Part shown: positions 7,067 through 16,198 of the stretch, piece after piece
Layout: the number at the start of each line of letters is the position of its first letter
How positions within the stretch are numbered: position 1 is the stretch's first letter
Assembly: GCA_963829355.1 (NCBI GenBank)
Contig: CAWHHZ010000009.1
Coordinates: forward strand, 62,001-126,000
Direction of reading: 5' to 3'
Length of the DNA stretch: 64,000 nt
Source of the DNA: CAWHHZ01 sp963829355
GTDB taxonomy: Bacteria; Acidobacteriota; Thermoanaerobaculia; Gp7-AA8; JAHWKK01
Notes under the pieces: model-generated
What the model was told of the DNA's origin: nothing
What the model saw: the letters and a program-made list of their open reading frames with translations, nothing else
Databases searched by the model: none
Position numbers and translations under genes: made by a program

Positions 7067-8689
7067 TTACTCGGTCTCGACGTTCAGCGCCGAGGCACTT
7101 GCTGCCGCCGGTACTGCCGGAACGTATTCCGGATCCTTCGTCAGGTCATCGATCACTGAGCCGTAAGCCCAGACCGGACCGCCGGAGAGGACCTCGATCA
7201 TGATCGTCGCGGTGGACAGATCACTGTTGAGGAAGCCTGGAAGCACCTTGTTGATGATCAGTGACTGGTGCGGCGCGAGCGACTGCACTCGTGCGTTTCC
7301 GGCATGCCCCGTGTTCGGGTTGAGCTCCACGATTCTCACCTCGGTCGCCTGGTTTGAAAGCGCCACCAGTCCGAGGTTCGTGTAGTAGGCATGGTCGTTC
7401 TGGATCCCGGCGAGGAAGGCCGGGGCGCCCATGCGCACGTTGCCCTGGCTCTTTGGAATCGCGGCAATGCCCTGACCAAACGTACCGAGCGCTCCCTGAT
7501 CGCTGTAGGTCCGCGCGAACACGATCGGGTAGAGATCGGATTCGCTCGTCGTCCGGATGTGGAGTGCGCCGATCGTCTGATCGTCGATGTCCAGTCCGTT
7601 CGGGAGGAAATCTGCCACCATCAGCGTCGTCTTGGCGTGCAGGAGCACTCCCATCACGCTCGCGAGATTCTGACCGGCCGTGTCGAAGTAATCGAAGCTG
7701 ACCTCAACCGGATTCGATCCAGGGTTGAAGATCGCGAGATCACTTCTCCAGGTACCGAAGTGTCCGACGCCGGGCACAACGACCTGCTGCGCCGAAGGAT
7801 CCCCGGCGACGGCATCCGGAAGCGCTCCTACGAACACCGGGTCATTGCTGACGTTGTCGATGACCGAGGCGTAGCTGAACACCTCGACGCCGTTGTTGCT
7901 GATGATGCGGAGGCTGAACTGGTCTCCGAGCTTCAGACCCGCGTAGAGCTGTCCGAGCGGCTTCTGAATCCACTGGTATGGAGGTACGTCGATGGTGAAG
8001 CTGCCGCCGTGGGACGGCGAGCCGTCGCTGCTGAGCACCTCGACCGTGAGATTCGCGGACTGTGTGTTTGGATTCGTGAACCCGATATTCGTGCGGACTT
8101 TCTCGTTGTACTGCAGACCGACGATGCTCCAGGCCGGCGAAGTCCCGACAGGAATGCCGGCCTGATCGTAGAGGACGGCCGGAATGAGCTGACCGTAGGT
8201 GCCGACTCCCGATGCCGAGACGACATACGTGCGGGTCCACATCTCGAGAGGCAGTCGCGAACGGACGAGGACGAGACCGGAACTTGCTGCCCTCGCCGAA
8301 CGACGGACCTCGATGAAGTCTTCGATGTTCTCGGTCGACTTGTCGAAGAACCTCGTCACGACCTTCGGAGCTTGTCCCGTGACTCTGTATTCGAATTCCA
8401 GCTCCATTCCACCATCGGCGAGCTCGGGCTGGAACACATGCAGATCACTTCTCCACTCGGTATCGTTCAGGCCGCTTCCGTGAGTTGCCACGGGAAGGAG
8501 GTAGGTCAGCGAATCGCTGACCCTCACTGTCTTGACCGGAAGGTTGCTCGCATCGCCGCCACTGTTGTGGGCGACGAGGCTGACGCTGAACTCTCCCTCG
8601 CTGATGAACGTGTGAGTGACGGTCATTTCCGGTGCCGGTCTTCCCGTCGCCAAAGTTCCAGCTCCAGGAAGTCGCCGGATCGCCGCCAC
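7067..8689 (-). CDS. PKD-repeat secreted protein, C-terminal fragment (3 of 3)
   Basis: True homology begins near 8630, where HTFISEGEFSVSLVAHNSGGDASN completes a PKD repeat started in the overlapping upstream frame. After it come beta-rich segments (TYLLPVATHGSGLNDTEWRSDLHVFQP and two similar units with WRSDLAIFNPGSNPVEVSFDYFD), a repeated about 200-residue module found in secreted proteins of this kind of bacterium. No sorting motif is seen at the C-terminus. The residues before about 8630 are out of the native frame. Confidence 0.7.
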   Translation of the reverse strand: MAAIRRLPGAGTLATGRPAPEMTVTHTFISEGEFSVSLVAHNSGGDASNLPVKTVRVSDSLTYLLPVATHGSGLNDTEWRSDLHVFQPELADGGMELEFEYRVTGQAPKVVTRFFDKSTENIEDFIEVRRSARAASSGLVLVRSRLPLEMWTRTYVVSASGVGTYGQLIPAVLYDQAGIPVGTSPAWSIVGLQYNEKVRTNIGFTNPNTQSANLTVEVLSSDGSPSHGGSFTIDVPPYQWIQKPLGQLYAGLKLGDQFSLRIISNNGVEVFSYASVIDNVSNDPVFVGALPDAVAGDPSAQQVVVPGVGHFGTWRSDLAIFNPGSNPVEVSFDYFDTAGQNLASVMGVLLHAKTTLMVADFLPNGLDIDDQTIGALHIRTTSESDLYPIVFARTYSDQGALGTFGQGIAAIPKSQGNVRMGAPAFLAGIQNDHAYYTNLGLVALSNQATEVRIVELNPNTGHAGNARVQSLAPHQSLIINKVLPGFLNSDLSTATIMIEVLSGGPVWAYGSVIDDLTKDPEYVPAVPAAASASALNVETE

Positions 8690-10592
8690 CCTGCGTGGCG
8701 GTGAAGGTCACCGCTTCACCCGGCTTCGGGCTCGACGGCGAGTAGTTGAATGAAACCTGAGTCGGCTTCGTGGCAGGAGTACCGATGAGGATGCTCTTCG
8801 TCACCGTGTCCGAGCTGCCCTTCTCATTCGAGACAGTGAGAGTGACGACTCTCTCTGCACCCGTTGCGAAGGTGTGCTTCGGCTCGCGGAGCGACGAGGT
8901 CGTGCCATCACCGAAGTTCCAGGCGAAGACGTCGCAGTCCTGCCAGTTGTATTGCCATGTCTCGGGCTTGAACTGGATCTCCTCATTGGGGAGACAACCG
9001 GTCGAGTTGGTGGAGGTGCATCCACTTCCTCCGGCCGGGGCCGAGTAGTAGATCCCGGACAGGACCGGAACCTTCGGACAATCGTCCACCGGTCCCGTCG
9101 CCTTGACGGTGAAGGTGACGTCTCCGGTGCTCTCCCGCCCGAATTGCGGATTGTCGAACGACGCCGTATAGGTTCCCGGCGCGCTGTACACGTGCGACGG
9201 GTTACGCGAGGTCGATGTTCCTCCATCGCCGAAGTTCCAGCGGAAGCTGTCGCAGGTCTGGAAGTTGTACTGCCATGCCTCACCTGAGAACCGGATCGTC
9301 TCGCCCTGCTCACAGGTCGGGTTCGCCGGCGAGCATCCGGAGGTGGCGCCGGTGTAGCCCGGAGACGCACCATGCGGAGCCGAGCAGGGTGATGGCGTCG
9401 GCGGCGGTGTCGAGGTCCCTGGAAGGCTCACGGTGATCGTCTCGGTGGAGCTTTCGCCTCCGGCCGAGATGGTCAGCTTCAGGGTGAAATTGCCCGTCCG
9501 CGAGTACTTGTGCGTCGGACTCTGCTCGGTCGAGGTAGTTCCGTCTCCGAAGTTCCAGAGGAAGTCATGGCAGGACTCGGTATGCCACTGCCACGGAGCG
9601 GCAGTGAACTTGAGGGACTCGTTCGGTGAAACGCAACCGGCGCCTGAGCAACCGGAGGTGACACCTTTCCAGGTCATCGAGAATGCTCCCGGTGTCTGGC
9701 AGGCGGGCGCGGCGACGGTCAGGTTCTTCGTGTCCTCACCCGAACCGAACTGATTCGCTGCATTGACGTACACGGCGTACGATCCCTGCTCGGTGATGTT
9801 CGGCTCGAAGGTCGGTCCGGAGCCGGAAAGCGTTCCGTTGAGGTACCACTTGACGTTCCAGGCCGACATGTCCGCGCCGCTGATCGACGTGATCGAGAGC
9901 TCACACGTGCCCTTGGCGACCGTGCATCCGGTTTTGAGGATCGTCGGATCAGGCTTCTTCAGCTCGTAACTTGATGTCGCAGTGAGATAGCCGGACGCGG
10001 CGCAGCTGCTGTCGACGAGCGACCCTGCCGTCAGCGTGACGGTCATCTCGACCGTGTAGCCGGTCTGATACTCGCTCTGCGCCAGAATGAACGTGTCGAC
10101 TGTGCCGATCGCCGTCGCATCCTGCTCGGTTCTCTTGACGACACCGCCGGCATCCTTCAGCCGCCACACGACGGTCCAGTGAGAGCCACCTGTGAAGGTG
10201 CTCGCGGTGTACCGCGTCTTGTTCCTGAACGTGATTCCACCGGTGCTCTCGACGAAATCGATCTTCGGAATGAACGGCTTGACGTCATACGAGATCGGCC
10301 CGACGCTCTGGGTGAAGTGCTGCGGGTTGTCGAGCAGAGGCGTGACGTTGGTGCCGCTTCCTGTGTAAGGAACGTATCGCGCCGTGTAGTTGAGGGTGTG
10401 CGGTCCACAGGTTCCGACGGGGACTGCGAAACCGGTCGCGGCTTTCGTGATGGTGCTGTCGATGTCCCACTCGCCGAAGTGGCTCTGGAGCGTGCCGTCG
10501 GAGGCATCGACAAACTTGTCACCGGCGATGACACCAGTGGCCGATGAGGTCGCTACCCGGCATGATTGCACTGCTTCCCGAGAGACGCACAC
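8445..10592 (-). CDS. PKD-repeat secreted protein, middle fragment (2 of 3)
   Basis: Contains at least four PKD domains recognisable by WNFGDG: WNFGDGTTSTEQSPTHKYS, WNFGDGGTSTSRNPSHVYS, WNFGDGTTSSLREPKHTF and WNFGDGKTGTGN. The last is cut by the frameshift near 8630. Cys pairs between PKD units (for example SGCSGAGCVS and SGCSPANPTCEQG) suggest disulfide-linked inserts. Native homology probably starts near 10555, just after the first frameshift, with TSSATGVIAGDKF. PKD domains mediate protein or glycan contacts in surface proteins; no catalytic domain is seen. Confidence 0.75.
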   Translation of the reverse strand: MCVSREAVQSCRVATSSATGVIAGDKFVDASDGTLQSHFGEWDIDSTITKAATGFAVPVGTCGPHTLNYTARYVPYTGSGTNVTPLLDNPQHFTQSVGPISYDVKPFIPKIDFVESTGGITFRNKTRYTASTFTGGSHWTVVWRLKDAGGVVKRTEQDATAIGTVDTFILAQSEYQTGYTVEMTVTLTAGSLVDSSCAASGYLTATSSYELKKPDPTILKTGCTVAKGTCELSITSISGADMSAWNVKWYLNGTLSGSGPTFEPNITEQGSYAVYVNAANQFGSGEDTKNLTVAAPACQTPGAFSMTWKGVTSGCSGAGCVSPNESLKFTAAPWQWHTESCHDFLWNFGDGTTSTEQSPTHKYSRTGNFTLKLTISAGGESSTETITVSLPGTSTPPPTPSPCSAPHGASPGYTGATSGCSPANPTCEQGETIRFSGEAWQYNFQTCDSFRWNFGDGGTSTSRNPSHVYSAPGTYTASFDNPQFGRESTGDVTFTVKATGPVDDCPKVPVLSGIYYSAPAGGSGCTSTNSTGCLPNEEIQFKPETWQYNWQDCDVFAWNFGDGTTSSLREPKHTFATGAERVVTLTVSNEKGSSDTVTKSILIGTPATKPTQVSFNYSPSSPKPGEAVTFTATQGGGDPATSWSWNFGDGKTGTGNDRHSHVHQRGRVQRQPRRPQQWRRCEQPSGQDSEGQRFADLPPSRGNSRKRPERYRVEK

Positions 10593-12273
10593 GGCCGGTT
10601 GGCACCTTCATGCTGACGTTCACCGTGGCGTTGTTTGAGCTGTTGGTGACATCGGTGCCCGTGACTGTTTTCGATTGCGTGATGGCCGAGGCAGTGGTCA
10701 GGCCGGCGTACTGGTACGTCACCTTCTGAGTGGAGGATTGGGTCTGCTGGTTCTGACTGGCGATTCCCTGCGGATTGCCGAAGTTCCAGTTGACGTTCAC
10801 CTGTCCGGCCGGATAGTTGGCGGCGAACCGAAGCGGATCACCATAGAACGTGCCGGTGCTCGTGGAGGGTGCGTTCGAGTTCGGAGTGCCTGTGACGCCC
10901 TCGAGCGTAATGCTGAGGCGATCGGGCGATTCGAGCTCATAGACGTCGCCGACGCCCATCGCGCAGATGATCAGGTACTCCTTGCCGCCATAGGTCGTGA
11001 AGACGACTTCACCGAACGGCGAGCCCATGCTCACGTAGGTATTGAAGTCGAGACCGTAGTACTCATTGTCTCCGCGACTGCCATAGTGCTTGTTGTAGAA
11101 GTCGCCGAGGTCACGCTCCACCGGAACGCCGTCCTCCAGCCGGAAGAGCCAGATGTCTTTGGCGGCGCCGGCATAGCTGATCCCCCACAAACTGAGATGA
11201 TCGCTGCCGTACCGGATTCCGCTGACGCGTCGTCCCGGCAACGTCACCGTCTGGGTTCCGTAGGAGGGCCCGCTGGTGTTGTTGAGAGTGTAGATATCGA
11301 TGGCCGACGACTTATGGGCGTCGCTGAATGACGAGACGTAGAAGTTGGTTCCGTCAGTGTCGATACCGGAGTTGAATGAGCTGCCGTTGCCGGCGACGAT
11401 CGGACTGCCTCCGATGATCAGATCGCTTGCCCGATAGAGCCTCGTCTCGGTTCCGCTCGACCCTCTACCGACCATTCCGACCACATCCTGCGATCCGGCC
11501 CTGGCGGTCACCGCGGAGGTGGCTCCGAACTCCAGTGTCCGCACTTTGGAAGGATTCGTCGGCTGCGTCACATCCCATATATCGGCCCGCGTGTTGCCTG
11601 AGACGAGCACGTAGTACTTGCTGCCGACCTTGAAGGAATTGATCACGCGCGGATCATCAGAAACCTCCTCGATCTGCTTGACCAGGTTCATGTTCGAGTC
11701 GAGCACGCCCCAGCCCCAGACCGAGTATGCGGCGTAGACGTAGCCCCGATCGTCCCAGGAGTAATCGTACAGACGGTCGAGACCATCGAGCACGTACCAT
11801 TTCCATCCGGAGTTCTTGTCCTCGGGGTAGGTGTGTCGCGACCACGGCAGATACTGCTCCGGATCACCCTTCCTCGTATTCTTGTTGATGATCGCGGTCG
11901 AGAGAGGATTTCCAAGATCGTTGAAAAACGAGGAGAGGTTATACATCACCAGATGCTCGCCGATCATCGCGTAGATCCGGTTCGTGTCGGCGTCGATGCT
12001 CAATCCCTTCGCGCGCAGCGTGCGTGGGGTCGCGTAATAGGTCGTGGTGAAGGCTGAGTCGACGAACCGGCCGGCGTGGTCGGCATAGGGTGAGGAGTAC
12101 GGGTAGAGCTTCTTTCCGTCGTAGGTGTGAAACGGCTCCCCTTCCTTCGTCGGCATCGGAAGATTCTGAGCCCCCAGTGGCATTGCAGCAACGAAAAGCA
12201 ATGCGACGAACAACGCGACGAAGAACCGGCTCGATCTCATATCCCACCCCATAAAAGTATTCTGATTTGACAT
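10519..12273 (-). CDS. PKD-repeat secreted protein, N-terminal fragment (1 of 3)
   Basis: Starts with a signal peptide (MRSSRFFVALFVALLFVAAMPLGAQ, from residue 12) and continues with a beta-propeller-like region (DDRGYVYAAYSVWGWGVLD, YYVLVSGNTRADIWDVTQ) and then a PKD-like unit with WNFGNPQG. The frame is lost near 10550, after VRLSGSSAIMPG, and continues in the middle fragment. The full protein would be about 1,730 residues. It begins the gene nearest the Wzt-like ATPase on the same strand. The exact start is uncertain: the ATG at 12240 has a GGGGTGGG ribosome site closer to it. Confidence 0.75.
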   Translation of the reverse strand: MSNQNTFMGWDMRSSRFFVALFVALLFVAAMPLGAQNLPMPTKEGEPFHTYDGKKLYPYSSPYADHAGRFVDSAFTTTYYATPRTLRAKGLSIDADTNRIYAMIGEHLVMYNLSSFFNDLGNPLSTAIINKNTRKGDPEQYLPWSRHTYPEDKNSGWKWYVLDGLDRLYDYSWDDRGYVYAAYSVWGWGVLDSNMNLVKQIEEVSDDPRVINSFKVGSKYYVLVSGNTRADIWDVTQPTNPSKVRTLEFGATSAVTARAGSQDVVGMVGRGSSGTETRLYRASDLIIGGSPIVAGNGSSFNSGIDTDGTNFYVSSFSDAHKSSAIDIYTLNNTSGPSYGTQTVTLPGRRVSGIRYGSDHLSLWGISYAGAAKDIWLFRLEDGVPVERDLGDFYNKHYGSRGDNEYYGLDFNTYVSMGSPFGEVVFTTYGGKEYLIICAMGVGDVYELESPDRLSITLEGVTGTPNSNAPSTSTGTFYGDPLRFAANYPAGQVNVNWNFGNPQGIASQNQQTQSSTQKVTYQYAGLTTASAITQSKTVTGTDVTNSSNNATVNVSMKVPTGRVRLSGSSAIMPGSDLIGHWCHRR

Positions 12274-12455
12274 TTTCTGCTCGAGGACCTTTGTGCGGCT
12301 GCCAGCAGAGCGCCAGCAGTTATTGTAAGGCTGTAACCGTGGATAGTAAAGAGGGGAGACTCACTCGGTATTCCAAAGAACATTAGTCTTTTCTCTTCGC
12401 ATCTGACCAGGCCGTTCGGCCCGAGACGATCGCTCTCAGAGATAGGCGATGCAAA

Positions 12456-12489
12456 GAAAAAAAACGGGGAGGCCGAAGCCTCCCCGTTC
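12456..12489 (-). terminator. Rho-independent terminator of the 12.5-14 kb gene
   Basis: On the minus strand the stem AACGGGGAGGC-TTCG-GCCTCCCCGTT is followed by a run of T. It lies about 20 bases after the stop at 12510. Confidence 0.9.
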
Positions 12490-12509
12490 TCATTGTACTT
12501 CTACACTTC

Positions 12510-12983
12510 TTACAGTCCGGGGTTGAGTCCGGCGCCAGCGTCATCGACAACAGGTCCCAGGATGTAAGGCGATCCAGGGCTGGTGACGTGCGACGCACCC
12601 GGATCGGCCGCGCAACCGTTGGCCAACCAGGCAGCGTTGAAGTTGACTCCGTAACGACCTTCTGCCGTCATCTGGATGACAACCCAGTTCTGGCTTCCGG
12701 AGGTTCCGAGGATACCATCGAGCTCACCGTGGTTGAGGTTCATGAACGTCCAACCACCGAGATCGTCCGTACCGTTGTAGTCGGCCGGGAAGTGATCGCC
12801 GTCGTTGGTCATGAACGCACCAGTCTCGGGGAAGCTGACGAACTCCTCACCAGGACACGGCGAGAATTCGCAGATCGAACCGGCCAGCGTGGTCGGGTTC
12901 TCCGACTCGTCGAACCGGACGAGCTCAGTCAGAGGAATCTCTGCGTTGACGAGCGACCTAGTTGGCGCTCGAGGTGGAGGCAA
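12510..12983 (-). CDS. Secreted beta-rich protein, C-terminal fragment of a frameshifted gene
   Basis: From about residue 11 (LVNAEIPLTELVRFDESENP) this frame continues the protein begun at 13990. It holds PCPGEEFVSFPETGAFMTNDGDHFPADYNG and SQNWVVIQMTAEGRYGVNFNAAWLANGCA. The PPPRAP start is out-of-frame sequence. Between the two long frames the third frame reads a plausible link (PKLRFASTSSAN, about 12962-13000), so two short indels lie within 50 bases. A strong terminator follows. Family not recognised. Confidence 0.65.
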   Translation of the reverse strand: MPPPRAPTRSLVNAEIPLTELVRFDESENPTTLAGSICEFSPCPGEEFVSFPETGAFMTNDGDHFPADYNGTDDLGGWTFMNLNHGELDGILGTSGSQNWVVIQMTAEGRYGVNFNAAWLANGCAADPGASHVTSPGSPYILGPVVDDAGAGLNPGL

Positions 12984-13990
12984 ACCGGAGCTTCGGTGAC
13001 GCCTTCACGCCAGATCAGATACTCGGTCGCGAAGTCCTGTCCGAGTCCCTCATCCTCTTCGATGTAGCGAGCAGCCCACAGACCGGGCAGCGGCATACGG
13101 CGATCGATCTTCTCATTGCCGACCGGGGTGTACCGGCGGTAGAAGGTGTACGGGAACGTCACGTCGACATTAGGAACGACATCGGTGCGAAGGGTGCCTT
13201 CCGGCGTCGCACGAATGTGAACCATCGGGTTACCAGCTGCGAAGTTTCCGTCGACAACCTCAGGATTGATCCTCTGGTAGTCGCCGATCAGCACGTTGTC
13301 GAAACCGATGTCAGTCGTGTAGTAGCTCTCCTGTGTCGGAAGAGCGACCGTGCAGGTACGCGCAACGTCAACAGTGATGTAACCGACTGCGTTTGCATGA
13401 GATCCACCAACGACGCAACCGCCGACGCCACCGAAGCTGTAGCTCTGTCCGGTGAGACCACGCTGCACCTGGGTCAGGAGCGACGAGGGGATCGGGCCGG
13501 AAACGGCCGGGTTGCAGTTGTCGAGAAGGTTGTAGAGGGCGGCGTTACCCGTCAAGTTGTCCTCGACGATGTAGCCGTAGCCCGGAGCTTCGGTCATCGG
13601 CGAGTAATCCTCGTCGACACCCGTGATCGGAACCACACCGCGGGAAAGAACATCCCACAGACTGATACCCTGGACGTCATAACCGGTCAGGAAGATGTTG
13701 AAGTCGAGAACCGGGAACGACCAGTCCGTCCACACGGTCACGTGAGCAACCTGCGGGAGGTTGGACGTATTGGTGATCGTGAAAACGGTGTTGATGGCTT
13801 CGGTCGAGTTCGAATTGAAATCGACTTCGAAGTAAGGGAGCAGCAACGTTGCTGCCGGGGTGACTCCGATATCACAAGAGTCATTGTTGAGGGTCGTGTC
13901 AGCACCGACAGAGCCCGGGAACGTCGACGCCTGAGAGAACGCCGGGACCGCGAGCATCAGGGCTGCGACCAGAATCAAAAGTTTCTTCAT
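12929..13990 (-). CDS. Secreted beta-rich protein, N-terminal fragment of a frameshifted gene
   Basis: Start at the ATG at 13990, preceded by AGGAG at good spacing. A clear signal peptide (MKKLLILVAALMLAVPAFSQA) leads into a beta-rich region typical of secreted structural proteins (ATLLLPYFEVDFNSNSTEAINTVFTI...). Four Cys residues are spread along the mature part. The frame departs from the native one after WREGVTEA near 13000, and the last 20 or so residues are out of frame. The function is not recognised. It sits among other secreted proteins between the transporter genes. Confidence 0.7.
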   Translation of the reverse strand: MKKLLILVAALMLAVPAFSQASTFPGSVGADTTLNNDSCDIGVTPAATLLLPYFEVDFNSNSTEAINTVFTITNTSNLPQVAHVTVWTDWSFPVLDFNIFLTGYDVQGISLWDVLSRGVVPITGVDEDYSPMTEAPGYGYIVEDNLTGNAALYNLLDNCNPAVSGPIPSSLLTQVQRGLTGQSYSFGGVGGCVVGGSHANAVGYITVDVARTCTVALPTQESYYTTDIGFDNVLIGDYQRINPEVVDGNFAAGNPMVHIRATPEGTLRTDVVPNVDVTFPYTFYRRYTPVGNEKIDRRMPLPGLWAARYIEEDEGLGQDFATEYLIWREGVTEAPVCLHLERQLGRSSTQRFL

Positions 13991-14068
13991 TAGTTTTCTC
14001 CTACACATGATGTTTGTTGGTTCGCTGAACTGCTTAAAGCATGAAACGCCTACGAACGATAGAACCAC

Positions 14069-14356
14069 CTCCCGATCCAGATTTTAATATCTTTGCAATT
14101 TGCTCCCGACTGCGGTTCTGTCGGGAAACTTAGGACACATTATCCCGTTTGTCAATAGTTGCAGGCTTTTTTTATGGGATTGCCCCATAAAATCCTACCG
14201 GCAACACGTCACGCCCAGCGGGCATCGGGCAATTATACCCTCCGCCCCCTGCTTTGCAAGCTCTTTTCCGAGAATCGTGCATCTCACTCTCCCGTCCCCC
14301 TGCAATCTTCCTTCCCATGACACCGAATCCGGAAACGGAGCTCCTCTCCAAGGCCT
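14069..14356. other. Gene-free spacer with small hairpins
   Basis: Upstream region of the 13990 gene and downstream of the FG-GAP lipoprotein. It is locally AT-rich compared with the rest of the window. Two hairpins are visible: TCCCGAC/GTCGGGA (14104-14126) and an ATGGG/CCCAT pair in an AT-rich context near 14174. It probably contains the promoter of the 13990 gene, but I cannot fix a -10/-35 pair. Confidence 0.4.
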
Positions 14357-16144
14357 CTACTCCGTGCGGTTCAGGTAGACACGGATGGAGCCATCCTTCA
14401 CGTTCATTCTCTTGCTGTTATTCTCGAACATGATCAGGAGATCGAGCTTTCCGTCCGCGTCGACATCTGCGAGCGTCAGATCGTACGCGGTGTTGTCAAC
14501 GAAGTCCCACCCCTCGACCTCCGCCCGGAGAAAGCCTCCTCTGCCATCAGCCAGAAGAACTCCGTTCTCCGCGGGCTCCTTGCGCGCATACACGATGTCC
14601 TCGAATCCGTCACCATTGATGTCGCCGCTCGCCATCGCCCAGGTGGGCCGATTCGAATCCCAGCGGATCACGGGAGTCCTCACCGGCTCGGCGCCCGCGA
14701 AGGAAACCAGTTCGATCCCCGACACCTCGTCGAACTCCGGGTGCGCGACCTCTTCCGGATTGACCGAGCCGGGCCAGTATCGCGTGAAGGAGATGATCGC
14801 CGCGTCCCGATCGGAGGACGTTATCTTCCCTGTCGCGACCGCGCCGACGTACGAGTAGCGCGGAAGAAATCCCCTTCCGAACGCGCTCCACTCCATATCC
14901 CCTTCACTCAGCCACATCACGTCGCGACCGTGGAAGGCGTGGCTCGCAGCAACATAGTCGGGAAACTTGTCCCCGTTGAAGTTGCCGACGGCCAGCCAGT
15001 CTCCACCGAAGTAACGTTTCGCTTCGCCGATCTCGTACTCTTCCCACTTCCGCCCAGTTCCGTCGTTCACGAACATGCGAACCTTCGGCTCCTCGACTCG
15101 CGCCTTGCTGATGTCGAGCTCCGGACCCTCACTCAGAGCAATGATGTCGGAGTCGCCGTCAGCGTCGACATCGGCAATCTCGATCCGCCGGGTCGGGAAC
15201 GAGTCGGCCGGCAGGCCCTGGCTCGCATCGATGAACGTGCCGTTCCCATCTCCCAGATAGACCGATACACCTCTAAGGTGGACGGCAAACGCGAGATCCA
15301 TGTTTCCGTCACGGTTGAAGTCGGCGGCACGAACGCTCCCGTAGTCGATCGGCTTCGCTGGCCATCTGACCTCGCGCCACGCCGTCCAGTTCCCCGTTCC
15401 GTCCCCGAGAAAGATCGTCGGCTGATTTCTGAAGAAACTTCCGCGTTGAGGCGGTGCCACGATGTCCGCGTGACCGTCGCCGTTCATGTCTGCAACCGTG
15501 AGAGAGTTCCTCCATGATCCCTCCCTCGGAAGACCCTCGGAGGATTCGACGAAGCGTATGACCTTGCCGCTGTCCCGTGGCGTCAGCACGGTGAACTCCC
15601 GGCTCAGCTCCACGAACTCCTGTTTTCGCTCCGGTGAGAGGTCGCGGATCCTGTACTTCTCCATCAGGGCCCGCTTCTCCGGATCGATCGATTCGACGGC
15701 CGGGAGCCATACCCACATGTGCTCGTCGTCGTCCCTGTAGATCTCGGCCTGGACACCGACACCCCGGTAAGGGCGGACGTAGCCGATCGGCGCGCCCAGA
15801 AAGACCGCCATCCTCTTGTCGAACTTCTCGATCGTGTACCGGCCCCCGTCGCGGACCCAGACCTTTTCCGGATCGGGATCGAGACCGGGATCCTCGTCGA
15901 GTCCGAAGGCAGCCAGTCGCTCCTCCCACGGGTGCTCCGCCTTGTACGCCTCCCACTCCGCGATCGCCTGCTCGTTGAGATCGGCCGAGCTGACTGGCTT
16001 CTCCGGCTCGGCGGTCTCGGCAGCGACATCCTTCTGGTCTTCCGCAGCCACCGGGCCGGCTGGATGGTGCGCGCACGCGCCGGCGACCATCGCCAGCGGC
16101 AGGCAGATACCGAGAGCGGCAATCCTCAGGTTCAGTTTCAACAT
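14357..16144 (-). CDS. FG-GAP/VCBS-repeat lipoprotein
   Basis: 595 residues. A lipobox (VAGAC, Cys24) marks it as a lipoprotein. A charged region about residues 40-190 precedes a propeller-like C-terminal half with six Asp-rich calcium-type loops: ADMNGDGHADIV, ADFNRDGNMDLA, ADVDADGDSDII, GNFNGDKFPDYV, GDINGDGFEDIV and ADVDADGKLDLL. Such FG-GAP repeats form integrin-like beta-propellers. It is on the same strand as the permease and begins 54 bases after it, so it may be co-transcribed. No enzyme motif is seen. Confidence 0.85.
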   Translation of the reverse strand: MLKLNLRIAALGICLPLAMVAGACAHHPAGPVAAEDQKDVAAETAEPEKPVSSADLNEQAIAEWEAYKAEHPWEERLAAFGLDEDPGLDPDPEKVWVRDGGRYTIEKFDKRMAVFLGAPIGYVRPYRGVGVQAEIYRDDDEHMWVWLPAVESIDPEKRALMEKYRIRDLSPERKQEFVELSREFTVLTPRDSGKVIRFVESSEGLPREGSWRNSLTVADMNGDGHADIVAPPQRGSFFRNQPTIFLGDGTGNWTAWREVRWPAKPIDYGSVRAADFNRDGNMDLAFAVHLRGVSVYLGDGNGTFIDASQGLPADSFPTRRIEIADVDADGDSDIIALSEGPELDISKARVEEPKVRMFVNDGTGRKWEEYEIGEAKRYFGGDWLAVGNFNGDKFPDYVAASHAFHGRDVMWLSEGDMEWSAFGRGFLPRYSYVGAVATGKITSSDRDAAIISFTRYWPGSVNPEEVAHPEFDEVSGIELVSFAGAEPVRTPVIRWDSNRPTWAMASGDINGDGFEDIVYARKEPAENGVLLADGRGGFLRAEVEGWDFVDNTAYDLTLADVDADGKLDLLIMFENNSKRMNVKDGSIRVYLNRTE

Positions 16145-16198
16145 CGTTCTACATCTCCTTCCAAGCTGATTCGCGAGAGTGCTCGTGGCCTCGAGGGA

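Noticed and set aside
8600..8650. Selenocysteine or stop-codon read-through as the cause of the PKD-gene break
   Set aside because: The continuing sequence is in a different frame, so an indel is needed; the same holds for the breaks at 4105, 10550, 13000 and 34525.
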